A DNA stretch of 64,000 bases. Origin: Nitrospirota bacterium (GTDB lineage: Bacteria; Nitrospinota_A; UBA7883; JACRGQ01). The notes under the pieces were generated by a model. That model was not told where the DNA came from, made no database searches, and saw only the letters and a program-made list of their open reading frames with translations. Both the position numbers and the translations under genes were made by a program. This document shows positions 18,537-27,328 of this stretch, in pieces (the first letter of the stretch is position 1; the number at the start of each line of letters is the position of its first letter). The stretch covers positions 44,117 through 108,116 of the forward strand of contig JAJRYD010000029.1 in assembly GCA_024275955.1 (NCBI GenBank), in the 5' to 3' direction.

Positions 18537-18722
18537 CTAAACGATAATGTTCACACGGGAGCCGATTTCCGACATCTCCGCAGACTTTCGTATATCCTGC
18601 GTTTCCTGCACTCTGTCGCGCTCCGCCTGTGTGACAGCGTAATTGTCCTTAAGGGCTATCTCTTTGGTTGGCGTGGTTACAGGCTGGGGAAATTCTGTAT
18701 GTCCCGATATAGCTTCTGGCAT
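18537..18722 (-). CDS. Small hypothetical protein (61 aa)
   Basis: Polar protein without a signal peptide or membrane segment. An ordered central helix is likely (T-Q-A-E-R-D-R-V-Q-E), and the tail is S-R-V-N-I-I-V. A good ribosome site (GATGAGGTAAGG) directly precedes the ATG at 18722, which is the main reason to accept such a short frame. I do not recognise the family. It stands alone between valS (convergent) and a repeat-containing gap. Confidence 0.5.
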   Translation of the reverse strand: MPEAISGHTEFPQPVTTPTKEIALKDNYAVTQAERDRVQETQDIRKSAEMSEIGSRVNIIV

Positions 18723-19156
18723 CCTTACCTCATCTTTACCTTAGCTCGATTTTATACTTTTTGCAGGGATATTCAAAGCATTATAGGGGCTGTTGGCAAA
18801 AGAGTTTTTTAAGCATTTTAAGGGAAAGTTTATTTTCTAACTTCTTAAAAATAGAGCCTTTGGAGATTGGTAATTTGTAGCAAAACCAAGATTGTCTTAT
18901 TCGGCAACAGCCCCATTATAGGGTGCCGGCATCTAAGATAGAATCTGAACGCAAGAGTGCAGGCCTCTTTTTATCTGGTTGTGGCTGGTGACAGCTTGAT
19001 GCCGGAGATTCCTTTTTAACAGCTCTGCCGGATACGATAGTGGAGAGATAATTTTTTTTGTTAAATGCAAAAAGTCGTGTTTGCCGTTTGGGGAAAACTG
19101 CCTTTTGCTTTTGCTGGAGGCCAGTGCTACCGCTGGCGGGGCGAGACAGCTTTGGC
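18723..19156. other. Gene-free region between the small ORF and bamD
   Basis: 434 bases. It contains a 129-bp miniature inverted-repeat element (18786-18914). Beyond it lies a long-range inverted repeat (CCGGCATC at 18926-18933 and GATGCCGG at 18998-19005). I see no coding frame and no confident promoter. Confidence 0.6.
18786..18914 (-). mobile_element. Miniature inverted-repeat element, family 1, copy A
   Basis: 129 bp bounded by GGGGCTGTTG and its complement CAACAGCCCC, with the match extending a few more bases inward. It is flanked on both sides by ATTATA (18780-18785 and 18915-18920), a probable 6-bp target duplication. No coding capacity. The interior matches, in reverse orientation, the elements at 36783-36913 and 44601-44728. 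The intact ends and duplication suggest it is the youngest copy. Confidence 0.8.
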
Positions 19157-19924
19157 TTAGCTGTTTTTTAGTTTTTTTAGCTCTTCAAGTGCCGCTTTTG
19201 CCTGTAATGCCTCTTTTGTTTCGGCAAAGTTTTCTACGATTCTCTGAAAAGTGTTTCTCGCTTTGCTGAACGCTTCTTCTTTCATGTACGATTTGCCTTT
19301 TAAAAGAAGCGCTTTTGGTGCGTAACGGCTTTTTGGATGTTTTGCTACAAACTCCTCTGCTCTCGATATGCAGGAGACAAAGCTGTCTATCTGATAATAA
19401 AACTCGATTATGTAGATATCCTTTCGGGATATCATGTCGGTCAGCTCTGCTATCTTACTTTTAGCAAAAGGGATTGCTGAATGATCAGGGTATTTTATTA
19501 TAAATTGTTCGAACAGATCTTTCGCTTTTTGAGCCGGTGTTTGATCTCTAGGTATTTTTCCCAGCGACTGATAATGGCTCATCGCTTTGTAGAAAAGGGC
19601 ATGGTCAGTGGTGGATGTCATCGGGTAGAGTTCGACAAAGCTCTCGTAGGACGTTTCGGACATTTCATACTCTTTGTTCATGTAGTATGAATCGGCTACT
19701 CCAAGCAGAGCGTGAACCTGAAAAGGGCTGTCTGGAAATTCGTCCAAAATCTGCTTGTAATACTTCCTGGATAGATCGTACTTACCGTTGGTGAAGCGGT
19801 AGTTGGCATCGTTAAAAAGCTCCAGTTCTTTTTTTACGATGTCATCAGTTTTGCACCCGGAAAGGAAAAGTACCGCGGTGCAGGCTACGGCGGCGATTTG
19901 GATTTTGGGCAAAATCTTTTTCAT
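19157..19924 (-). CDS. bamD: Outer-membrane assembly lipoprotein BamD-like (TPR)
   Basis: 255 residues. The N-terminus is a lipoprotein signal: M-K-K, a hydrophobic stretch, then the lipobox L-S-G-C with Cys24 as the lipidated residue. The rest is a run of TPR-like helix pairs (A-N-Y-R-F-T-N-G-K-Y-D, Y-K-Q-I-L-D-E-F-P-D-S-P-F, and F-I-I-K-Y-P-D-H-S), the pattern of BamD/YfiO, the essential partner of BamA in beta-barrel insertion. Length matches the family. Divergent from the trkH-type gene 102 bases away. Confidence 0.9.
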   Translation of the reverse strand: MKKILPKIQIAAVACTAVLFLSGCKTDDIVKKELELFNDANYRFTNGKYDLSRKYYKQILDEFPDSPFQVHALLGVADSYYMNKEYEMSETSYESFVELYPMTSTTDHALFYKAMSHYQSLGKIPRDQTPAQKAKDLFEQFIIKYPDHSAIPFAKSKIAELTDMISRKDIYIIEFYYQIDSFVSCISRAEEFVAKHPKSRYAPKALLLKGKSYMKEEAFSKARNTFQRIVENFAETKEALQAKAALEELKKLKNS

Positions 19925-20026
19925 AGCGGTACAGTCTAACCTGTAATCGGTTTTTGGTGTAGAAGAGAAATATGTTTTTTGTTTTTATGCAGATAATAGG
20001 CTTTTTAGAGGTAAAATTGACCGCTT

Positions 20027-21400
20027 ATGCGTATAAGACAGGGTATAGCTTGGGCTAGGCTTCAGGTATCCGAAGCGATGGTATTGCTGTTCGTTGGGGT
20101 AATATCAGCTGGGACATTGCTTTTGCTTTTGCCTGTTTCCCGCCTAAAGCCTATCTCCTTTGTCGATGCTGTTTTTACGGCGACATCCGCGACTTGCGTT
20201 ACAGGACTTCTTACCATTAACGTCGCTGAAAATTTTACACTTTTCGGGCAGGCGGTAATACTGGTGCTTATACAGTTTGGGGGGCTTGGCATAATATTCG
20301 TCTCAACTATCTTTATGCTTGTGCTTGGAAGGGCTGTTTCGTACCGCGACTCGGCAATGGTTTACAGTAGCTTTAGCACATCGCACAGTATAAATTTTGA
20401 AAAGCTCATTTACTCTATTCTGGTACTCGTATTCGGTTTTGAACTGCTTGGAACCATCCTTCTTACATCGGCATGGTACGGAGAGTACGGTTTTAAGATA
20501 GCTTTTTTTACAGCACTTTTTCATTCGATATCGGCATTTTGCAACGCCGGTATTTCTATTCTTCCAGAAGGGCTTAAAGGTTTTGACAGCCGTCCATTCG
20601 TCGACACCATAGTTATGATGCAAATAGCTTTCGGGGCAACAGGTTTTTTTGTCTTTAGAGAACTTTACGAACGGTTCAAGTACCAATCAGTCAAAAGGCG
20701 GGTATGGTCGCTTCAGTCTAGGCTTATGATGCTATATACCGCAATCTTTGTTATTGCCGGAACCATCGGTTTTTTGTTTTTTGAATACCACAACACTCTT
20801 TCCCAGATGCCTTTTGGGCAGAAAATAATGAATTCCCTTTTTCATTCTATATCCGGGCGCACTGCCGGTTTTTCCAATCTTGATGTCGGCGAGTTTAACC
20901 CGACTACTCTTTATATGTTTATCATATTCATGTTCATAGGCGGCGCTCCCGGGTCGGTCGCCGGCGGAATAAAAATAACTACGTTCGCTGTGTTAATCGG
21001 TCTTGCGGTTTCCCGCTATAAGGGCAACGAGCATGTTAATATTTTTAACCACACTATACCGGAGACGATAGTTTCAAGGTCTATCTCCATTGTGTTCATA
21101 TCATTCGCGGTTGTGACGGTGTTCCTGTTTCTTCTGCTTATAACGGAAGGGAGTAACCCTGCCTTTAGTAGCGGCAGGCATGGAGCGTTTCTTGATATTC
21201 TTTTTGAAACGGTGTCGGCCAACGGAACGGTAGGATTAAGCACCGGCATAACTTCGTCGCTTTCCGTTACCGGGAAATGGCTTGTAATACTTCTTATGCT
21301 TATAGGCAGGCTGGGGCCGCTTACAGTAGCTATGGCAGTTGGAAGCAGAAGGAGAACAGCAAGGTATAAGTTGTCGGAAGAAAGCGTTATGGTAGGATAA
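20027..21400 (+). CDS. Potassium uptake channel subunit, TrkH/KtrB family
   Basis: 457 residues, eight to ten membrane helices. It shows the four pore-loop repeats of TrkH/KtrB proteins: T-A-T-S-A-T-C-V-T-G-L, then S-I-S-A-F-C-N-A-G, S-I-S-G-R-T-A-G-F and V-S-A-N-G-T-V-G-L-S, each carrying the selectivity-filter glycine. The C-terminal I-G-R-L-G-P-L-T segment is also typical. The size is closer to KtrB/NtpJ than to E. coli TrkH. No trkA/ktrA gene (the gating NAD-binding partner) follows in this window, so the partner is encoded elsewhere or absent. Confidence 0.93.
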   Translation: MRIRQGIAWARLQVSEAMVLLFVGVISAGTLLLLLPVSRLKPISFVDAVFTATSATCVTGLLTINVAENFTLFGQAVILVLIQFGGLGIIFVSTIFMLVLGRAVSYRDSAMVYSSFSTSHSINFEKLIYSILVLVFGFELLGTILLTSAWYGEYGFKIAFFTALFHSISAFCNAGISILPEGLKGFDSRPFVDTIVMMQIAFGATGFFVFRELYERFKYQSVKRRVWSLQSRLMMLYTAIFVIAGTIGFLFFEYHNTLSQMPFGQKIMNSLFHSISGRTAGFSNLDVGEFNPTTLYMFIIFMFIGGAPGSVAGGIKITTFAVLIGLAVSRYKGNEHVNIFNHTIPETIVSRSISIVFISFAVVTVFLFLLLITEGSNPAFSSGRHGAFLDILFETVSANGTVGLSTGITSSLSVTGKWLVILLMLIGRLGPLTVAMAVGSRRRTARYKLSEESVMVG

Positions 21401-21501
21401 CGTCTTTCGGTTGATGGTTCCTATCTATTTGAAAATAGTATAGTTAAAATTTCGTATTTTCGTCAATTTTCGGTTTGCCACACACGCAATTTTTTCTATG
21501 G

Positions 21502-22755
21502 TTATTTCGCCCGTTTTTGGCGCATATTCAATATCGTGGTTTTCCGGGCCACGTCTATTTCTGGGGCATATACACTATCGATCATTCCCTTCGTGTTCCC
21601 CAATATGGAGGCGGTATCGGATGAGCTCACCCCTGCATTTTTTAGCTGCTGTGCCATTGAGTGACGGACAAAAACATTAAGCGTTACTGTTGGATAACCG
21701 GCTTTAGTTGCCGCATCTTTGTATATTGCCCCTAGGATTGGGTGGGTGTATGGAGTCCGTTCCCCTTTTTTACAGTGCTTGGTAGTTCTTTTGGCCTTGT
21801 ACTGGAAGATGTAGCTAGAAGGGCCAGCATTGGGGATGAGTGTCATTGAATCTCGTACTGCCTTCATCACCTTTGCAGATAAAGGGAACTCTAACCCCGC
21901 TTTGTCCTGGTCTTTCGGGAAATCTTTATAGCTCTCAATGCCGCTGGTGTTGAAGGCTCCGCTCAATATGTGTACCTGCTGTTTAAAATTAACGTCCTTA
22001 ATCTTCACCGCTCTAGCTTCGTTCATTCGTCGACTTGTACCTTCTAGGAAGATAAAAATATGTATATCTTCTTCGGGGATGTGATGCAATATCTCTGCTT
22101 GCTGATCCCCGTTTAAACCTTTTTTTCTTTTCTTCTGGACTCTCACTGAAGGCTTGGGTACAGGGGCCACGATATCGCCTCTTTTGTATGCCCAGTTAAG
22201 CACCTGCATAAGGTTGTCAATAATCTTCTTTTTAAAAGAATCTTTAAAATACTCCTGCTTACTGTGCTTTTTTCGCAACGTGCCTAGATGTTCTTTGAAA
22301 TCTTCAAGAAGGGGGTAGCTTATATCCGCAACATCATATTTATCTAAAAACGAAAGATATGTATTTATCGTAGCTTCCTTATGCTGGTAACTGCCGATAG
22401 ACAGCCAGCCATCAGAACCGGGCTTCAATTCCGTTCTGGCCTTCATCTTTTCTAAATAGAAAATCTTGTAGTTTACAAACTTGTACTTATTTCGCTGGCC
22501 ACTTTCCCATTTCTTGGGATTAAAGGAGCCATCACTGATTTGAGACACAAGCAATTGTTTCTCGGACACCGCTTTTAAAAGAGATAGCGTATCTCCATCA
22601 CGGTCGTGGTATCTCTCTATAGACACCTTTTCGCGTCTCCACCGCCCCCGAATACGAATATAGACCTTGTTGGGGATTGTAAAGATGGTCGAGACGAATT
22701 TTAAAAAGAAGACTCTGATTATCACGCTCTTTTGCCTGCATAAAATCACTCGCAT
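21502..22755 (-). CDS. Orphan phage-type tyrosine recombinase/integrase
   Basis: About 417 residues if ATG 22755 is used. That start has no ribosome site, so a later start in the segment before V-Y-I-R-I-R-G-R-W is possible. Plan: arm-binding N-terminus, core-binding helices around residues 120-200, and a catalytic domain with Arg in S-R-R-M-N-E-A-R, the box N-V-F-V-R-H-S (normally H-x-x-R-H, here the first His is Asn) and the nucleophile Tyr in D-S-V-Y-A-P. No excisionase, phage or cargo genes lie beside it and no tRNA flanks it. Likely the relic of an integrated element. It lies between trkH and the GspE/PilB ATPase, next to a solitary inverted-repeat end. Confidence 0.8.
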   Translation of the reverse strand: MRVILCRQKSVIIRVFFLKFVSTIFTIPNKVYIRIRGRWRREKVSIERYHDRDGDTLSLLKAVSEKQLLVSQISDGSFNPKKWESGQRNKYKFVNYKIFYLEKMKARTELKPGSDGWLSIGSYQHKEATINTYLSFLDKYDVADISYPLLEDFKEHLGTLRKKHSKQEYFKDSFKKKIIDNLMQVLNWAYKRGDIVAPVPKPSVRVQKKRKKGLNGDQQAEILHHIPEEDIHIFIFLEGTSRRMNEARAVKIKDVNFKQQVHILSGAFNTSGIESYKDFPKDQDKAGLEFPLSAKVMKAVRDSMTLIPNAGPSSYIFQYKAKRTTKHCKKGERTPYTHPILGAIYKDAATKAGYPTVTLNVFVRHSMAQQLKNAGVSSSDTASILGNTKGMIDSVYAPEIDVARKTTILNMRQKRAK

Positions 22756-22877
22756 TTTTTGGGAAGTTCTGTGGAGGCAAGTACAAGCCCCAGCTTTTTA
22801 AGGTGAATCGCTCATTCCTTGCAATTATAACAGGCTGAATTCACACTTTAAATCAATACCTATAGGGGTAATAGAGC

Positions 22878-22893
22878 TTTTCAGGGACGACTA
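22878..22893 (+). repeat. Solo terminal repeat of element family 2
   Basis: TTTTCAGGGACGACTA is an exact match to the complement of the left end of the 290-bp element at 50915-51204. No partner end is visible nearby, so this may be a decayed insertion or one end of a deleted element upstream of the integrase. Confidence 0.5.
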
Positions 22894-23036
22894 GTTAAGC
22901 TACCAGATTTCTAGGCTGTCCAAAAGCTGTGGGCATTTCTCGGCATTAGATATTTCGCGACACTTGGGCTTACCGCAGGCGGCAACTGCGCGTCGGCTAG
23001 AAGCATATTTTCTGCCAGTGAGGGCTGTTGTGGTTG

Positions 23037-24818
23037 TTAAGCGTGGGTGAGGCGGAGCAGTTCTTCCAGTGTGGTCTCTCCCTTTATCAGCAGTTTGGCG
23101 GCGTTTTGCTGAAGGGTTGTCATTCCCGCCTTTATAGCTTTTGCTCTTATCGTTTCTTCTTCTGTTTTGCCGTCTATAAGCGCTCGGATGTTGTCAGTCA
23201 TCTCTAGCAGTTCGTGTATGCCTGTTCTGCCGTAGTAGCCGGTTTTCCGGCATTTTTCACAGCCTGTTCCCTTAAAGAATTTTAGACCGCTGTCGCTTTT
23301 AATGCCGACAGCTGTTAACGCCTCTTCCGGGTAGTTCGCTGGTTTTTTGCAATCATTGCAGACAACCCGTATAAGCCGTTGCGACAAGATGCCGTTTAAC
23401 GCTGTTTTCATAAGAAACGGGTCTATGCCTAAATCGTACAGCCTAGTGAGTGACGAGACGGTGTCGTTCGTATGCAGGGTTGATATTACCATATGTCCGG
23501 TTAGCGCCGCCTGCACCGCGTTCTCTGCTGTTTCGGGGTCGCGTATTTCGCCTATCATTATTATGTCTGGGTCTTGTCTTAGTATAGCCCTTAGGGCATG
23601 AGCGAATGTAAGCTCTATCGACGGCTGTACGCCGAGCTGATTAAACTCCGGCACTACCATCTCTATAGGGTCTTCTATCGTTACGATATTTTTTTCTGCT
23701 GAGCTTAGGAACTTGAGCGAGGAGTATAGCGTGCTGGTTTTGCCGGAACCTGTAGGGCCTGTTACCAGCACTACCCCGTACGGTTTTTTAAGAAGCGTTT
23801 TATAACGGCTAAGCTCACGCGCGGGGAAGCCGAGCGAATCGAGGTCGCGGTATGCCATTTCGTAATCGAAGATACGCACCACCACCTTTTCGCCGAACGC
23901 GACAGGGAGAACCGATACGCGCATCTCCACCTCTTTTTCGTTGTGGCTTATTTTAATTCTTCCATCCTGCGGGCGGCGCTTTTCGGAGATGTCCATTCTG
24001 GCGAGCAGTTTAATTCTCGATACGATAGCGGAGTGTACAGCTTTTGGGAACCTGTATGTGTCGATAAGCATTCCATCTATACGGTTGCGCACTATTGTTT
24101 CGCCTCTTTTTGGTTCTATATGTATATCGCTGGAGCGGATGTTAAGCGCGTCGCGGAAAAGCGAGTCGACCGCGTTTTGAATATGCTTGTCGGTGGAAGA
24201 TACTTCCGCCTCGGATCTTATGTGGGCCAGCTGTTCAAGGTTGCCGAGGTCTACCGAAAGGCCGGTTACGTCGTCTTCCGCCTGTTGCATCGTTTTGCTG
24301 AACGAGAAGAACTGGTTTATTATTTTCTCTATGTCGGTTCTAGTGGAGATGACGAGGTCTATCTTCATTCCTGAAACCATTTTGATTTTGTCCAGCGCGT
24401 CTTTTTCCTCCGGGTCTGTTAGCGCGATGGTGAGACTGCCGTTGGCTTCGTAAAGCGGCACGGTGAGATGCTTCATAGCAAAAGGCATCGGTATGGTGTC
24501 GGTAACGACATCGGCATCGAGTTCTAGCGGGTCAAGTTTTCTAAACTCTAGGTTGTACTCTTTTGCCACTGCCCGCATGATAACGGTTTCGTCTAGTTTT
24601 CTGTTCTTCCCGGCGTTTAGCTTTAGCTTTTCTATAATTTTTATGGCGTTGTTCGGTTCTTGACCGGCAATGCCTTTGTTTCCATATTTTTTGCGCTGTC
24701 GTTCCTTTTTGTTTTTTTCATTTTCAAGGAGTGCCAGTTGTTCCTCGTTAATAACTTTTTGGCGCAGAAGGATGTTTCCCAGTTTCATAACATTATCTGT
24801 AAGCGACATTCTGCCCAC
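23037..24818 (-). CDS. Type II secretion/type IV pilus assembly ATPase, GspE/PilB family
   Basis: 593 residues. The N-terminal GspE-N-like module starts K-L-G-N-I-L-L-R-Q-K. The ATPase core has Walker A G-P-T-G-S-G-K-T-S, the Asp box (I-E-D-P-I-E), Walker B L-R-Q-D-P-D-I-I-M-I-G-E and the His box S-T-L-H-T-N. The zinc-binding C-terminal part has C-N-D-C and C-E-K-C-R-K-T-G-Y-Y-G-R-T-G. It powers pilus or pseudopilus assembly at the inner membrane. No other secretion or pilus gene is adjacent except a short secretin-like gene across the permease, so GspE versus PilB cannot be decided by context. Confidence 0.93.
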   Translation of the reverse strand: MGRMSLTDNVMKLGNILLRQKVINEEQLALLENEKNKKERQRKKYGNKGIAGQEPNNAIKIIEKLKLNAGKNRKLDETVIMRAVAKEYNLEFRKLDPLELDADVVTDTIPMPFAMKHLTVPLYEANGSLTIALTDPEEKDALDKIKMVSGMKIDLVISTRTDIEKIINQFFSFSKTMQQAEDDVTGLSVDLGNLEQLAHIRSEAEVSSTDKHIQNAVDSLFRDALNIRSSDIHIEPKRGETIVRNRIDGMLIDTYRFPKAVHSAIVSRIKLLARMDISEKRRPQDGRIKISHNEKEVEMRVSVLPVAFGEKVVVRIFDYEMAYRDLDSLGFPARELSRYKTLLKKPYGVVLVTGPTGSGKTSTLYSSLKFLSSAEKNIVTIEDPIEMVVPEFNQLGVQPSIELTFAHALRAILRQDPDIIMIGEIRDPETAENAVQAALTGHMVISTLHTNDTVSSLTRLYDLGIDPFLMKTALNGILSQRLIRVVCNDCKKPANYPEEALTAVGIKSDSGLKFFKGTGCEKCRKTGYYGRTGIHELLEMTDNIRALIDGKTEEETIRAKAIKAGMTTLQQNAAKLLIKGETTLEELLRLTHA

Positions 24819-24885
24819 CCCTATATATATTTCTTTTTGTTTCTCTAAATTCTATACTGAATGCGCGGCACAATTAATTTTTTGT

Positions 24886-26247
24886 ATGTTTTTGGGGGAA
24901 AAGGTTTTGGTTGAGAGCTTTTTCAAAATCAAGGAACGCGGTTCCAGCGTCTCTACCGAGCTGGTAGGAGGCCTGACCACCTTTGTGACGATGTCGTATG
25001 TCATATTCGTCCAGCCTGCGGTACTTTCGATAGCTGGGCTTGATTTTGGATCGGTGATGACAGCAACCTGCATTTCCGCCGCTTTTGGGTCGATTTTAAT
25101 GGGGCTTTTGGCCAACCTTCCTGTGGCTCAGGCACCGGCGATGGGGCACAACTTCTTTTTTGTATTTACAGTATGCGGCGCTACCGCTGTAGGCGGGTAC
25201 GGGTTTTCTTGGCAGGCGGGGCTTGGGGCTGTTTTTATTTCCGGCTCGCTGATGACTGTTCTTTCTCTTTGGGGTATGCGCGATAAGGTTGTGACGGCGA
25301 TGCCGTCATCGCTTAAGTTTGCCATTCCGGCCGGCATAGGGCTTTTTATAGCCTTAATAGGTATGAAGTGGGGCGGGGTGGTGGTCGATAGCCCAGATAC
25401 CTTTGTTGCCCTCGGTTCGTTTAGAGACGGCCCTGCCGGAATGGTGATGATAGCGGTTCTGATAATAGCTCTTCTAATGATGCTAAATATTAGGGGAGGC
25501 ATTCTTATAGGAATCGGCTTTGCCGCTCTATCGGCTTTAGCTTCCGGCTATTCGCAGTGGCATGGGTTTATAGGGCTTCCTGCTTCAATAAGCCCGACGC
25601 TTTTCTCGCTTGATATAATAGGAGCGATCTCTACTCCTCATCTGCTTACGGTCGTTTTTGTTTTTTTTATTCTCGACCTCTTCGATACGATAGGCACTCT
25701 TACCGCCGTCTGCTCCGGCGCGGGGCTTATGAAAGACGGCAAGCTTCCAAAGGCGAGAGAGGCTCTTTTTTCCGATGGCGTCTCTTCGGTAGTCGGCTCT
25801 CTTCTTGGCACCACGACGGTTACAAGCTATATAGAAAGCGCGTCCGGTGTGGCGGAAGGCAGTAAAACAGGCTTGAGCGCTGTCGTTACCGGCCTTATTT
25901 TTCTTGCGGCGCTTTTTCTCTACCCTTTGGCCGAGATGGTAGGAGGCGGTTACGAAACAGCTGACGGCGATTATCTATATCCTATTATCGCTCCGGCTCT
26001 TATAGTGGTAGGCTCCTTTATGCTTCCTCTTGCCGCTAAGGTCGAGTGGGAGAGAGTGTCGGAGGCTATCCCAGCGTTTCTTACAATGGTTGCTATGCCT
26101 TTTACCTTTTCGATAACGGAAGGGGTGTCGTTTGGGATAATTTCATACAGCCTGCTTCACCTCGGTATATTCGGTCTGCCGAAAACCAGCCTGCTTATCC
26201 ATCTCCTTGCTCTCTGTTTTCTTTTCCGCTATCTCTTCTTAGTATGA
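24886..26247 (+). CDS. Purine permease, AzgA/NCS2 family
   Basis: About 453 residues and 12 or more membrane helices. It imports hypoxanthine, guanine or adenine by proton symport in known relatives. The family is recognised by F-K-I-K-E-R-G-S-S-V-S-T-E followed by G-G-L-T-T-F-V-T-M-S-Y-V-I-F-V, then A-Q-A-P-A-M-G-H-N-F-F-F, and D-L-F-D-T-I-G-T-L and T-S-Y-I-E-S-A-S-G later. I use ATG 24886; TTG 24907 behind GGGGGAAAAGG is an equally good start. A longer in-frame ATG at 24670 lies inside the divergent ATPase gene and is rejected. The stop overlaps the next ATG (ATGA). Confidence 0.92.
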   Translation: MFLGEKVLVESFFKIKERGSSVSTELVGGLTTFVTMSYVIFVQPAVLSIAGLDFGSVMTATCISAAFGSILMGLLANLPVAQAPAMGHNFFFVFTVCGATAVGGYGFSWQAGLGAVFISGSLMTVLSLWGMRDKVVTAMPSSLKFAIPAGIGLFIALIGMKWGGVVVDSPDTFVALGSFRDGPAGMVMIAVLIIALLMMLNIRGGILIGIGFAALSALASGYSQWHGFIGLPASISPTLFSLDIIGAISTPHLLTVVFVFFILDLFDTIGTLTAVCSGAGLMKDGKLPKAREALFSDGVSSVVGSLLGTTTVTSYIESASGVAEGSKTGLSAVVTGLIFLAALFLYPLAEMVGGGYETADGDYLYPIIAPALIVVGSFMLPLAAKVEWERVSEAIPAFLTMVAMPFTFSITEGVSFGIISYSLLHLGIFGLPKTSLLIHLLALCFLFRYLFLV

Positions 26248-27104
26248 GTAAAACCTTCTCCACCTTCGCGGTACTGTCCGTCTGCGTGCTTTTATCTTCT
26301 CCGCTGGTTTCGACATCGGCCGAAATGAAGGTGGAGGTTCTGACAGTTTATTGGCGTAGTGCTGTGGATCTGGTGGAATCTGTTTCGATGGCAAAATCTG
26401 AGCGGGGGAAAGTGGTTGCCGCGGCGGCTACCAACTCGCTTATCGTTAGAGATTACCCTCAAAATATAGTGGCAATGCGGGAACTCCTCAAGGAGCTTGA
26501 TTTGAAGAGACGGCAGGCAAGAATTTCTGTCAGCTTTATCGAAAAGGAACAGCTGGAAAAACTTGGAGTAGATATTAGCTGGCAAATATCAGGCAAGGGC
26601 TGGTCTGTCGGCAATCTGCCGCCAGGCTGGAGCGGGGGTAATGCTCTGGCAGTTTCTGCCGGAGGTGAAAAGGGAAAGATCGAACGCGGTAACAGGCAAA
26701 ACCTGCTGATTATGGAAGGTGCCGAAGGGTCGATATTTGTTGGAAGTGAAATTCCGTATGCTGAACGGTTGGTGAGCTATAGCGAGAGAGAACGGTATGT
26801 TGCGGTTGGAACGGTTTTCAAGGTGGTTGGTATATCTTTTTCCGTTATTCCAAGAGTTCTCGACGACAATATGGTGGAACTGCAAATCGTGCCGAGAATG
26901 TCGGTTATAAACCGTGATAAAGGCAAGAGCGATATATTCTTTTCAAAAGCTTCTACCATCGTTACGCTAAAAAATAGGGAGTCGGTACTTATAGCTGGCA
27001 ACGAGTCGGAAAGCTTGAGTATCGTGGGTATCTTTCTATCTGGCTATCAAACTTCCGGGCAGAAAAGCAGTTTTGCCATACTTCTCTCTGTTGCCATAGA
27101 ATAG
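26244..27104 (+). CDS. Short secretin-like periplasmic protein
   Basis: 286 residues with a signal peptide (hydrophobic V-L-L-S-S-P-L-V then S-T-S-A). The first part has the short repeat fold of secretin N-domains (A-A-T-N-S-L-I-V-R-D-Y-P, then L-K-E-L-D-L-K-R-R-Q-A-R-I-S-V-S-F-I-E). The second half resembles the start of the secretin barrel domain (G-S-E-I-P-Y, a V-P-R-M-S-V strand, T-I-V-T-L-K-N-R-E-S-V-L-I-A-G). It is about half the length of GspD/PilQ and may not form a full pore. ATG overlaps the permease TGA. Its link to the GspE/PilB gene is only by proximity. Confidence 0.65.
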   Translation: MSKTFSTFAVLSVCVLLSSPLVSTSAEMKVEVLTVYWRSAVDLVESVSMAKSERGKVVAAAATNSLIVRDYPQNIVAMRELLKELDLKRRQARISVSFIEKEQLEKLGVDISWQISGKGWSVGNLPPGWSGGNALAVSAGGEKGKIERGNRQNLLIMEGAEGSIFVGSEIPYAERLVSYSERERYVAVGTVFKVVGISFSVIPRVLDDNMVELQIVPRMSVINRDKGKSDIFFSKASTIVTLKNRESVLIAGNESESLSIVGIFLSGYQTSGQKSSFAILLSVAIE

Positions 27105-27328
27105 AATATTGTCTATTTAGCTATATTAGAATTGGATAGATGTCGGTCTCTTTTTTCCCAGACTATGTTAGACTGAAGGTATAGTTCGTCTTGCATTTTG
27201 CATTTAATGCTTATAAAACAGCCTGTTGGTATCGACTTTTTTATCTGTTTTTTTATATAAAAACGGTTGCTTTCTTGCTTAAGTTAAATATACTTAAAGG
27301 AACAACGATTAAGGGGGTCAAAGTAGTC

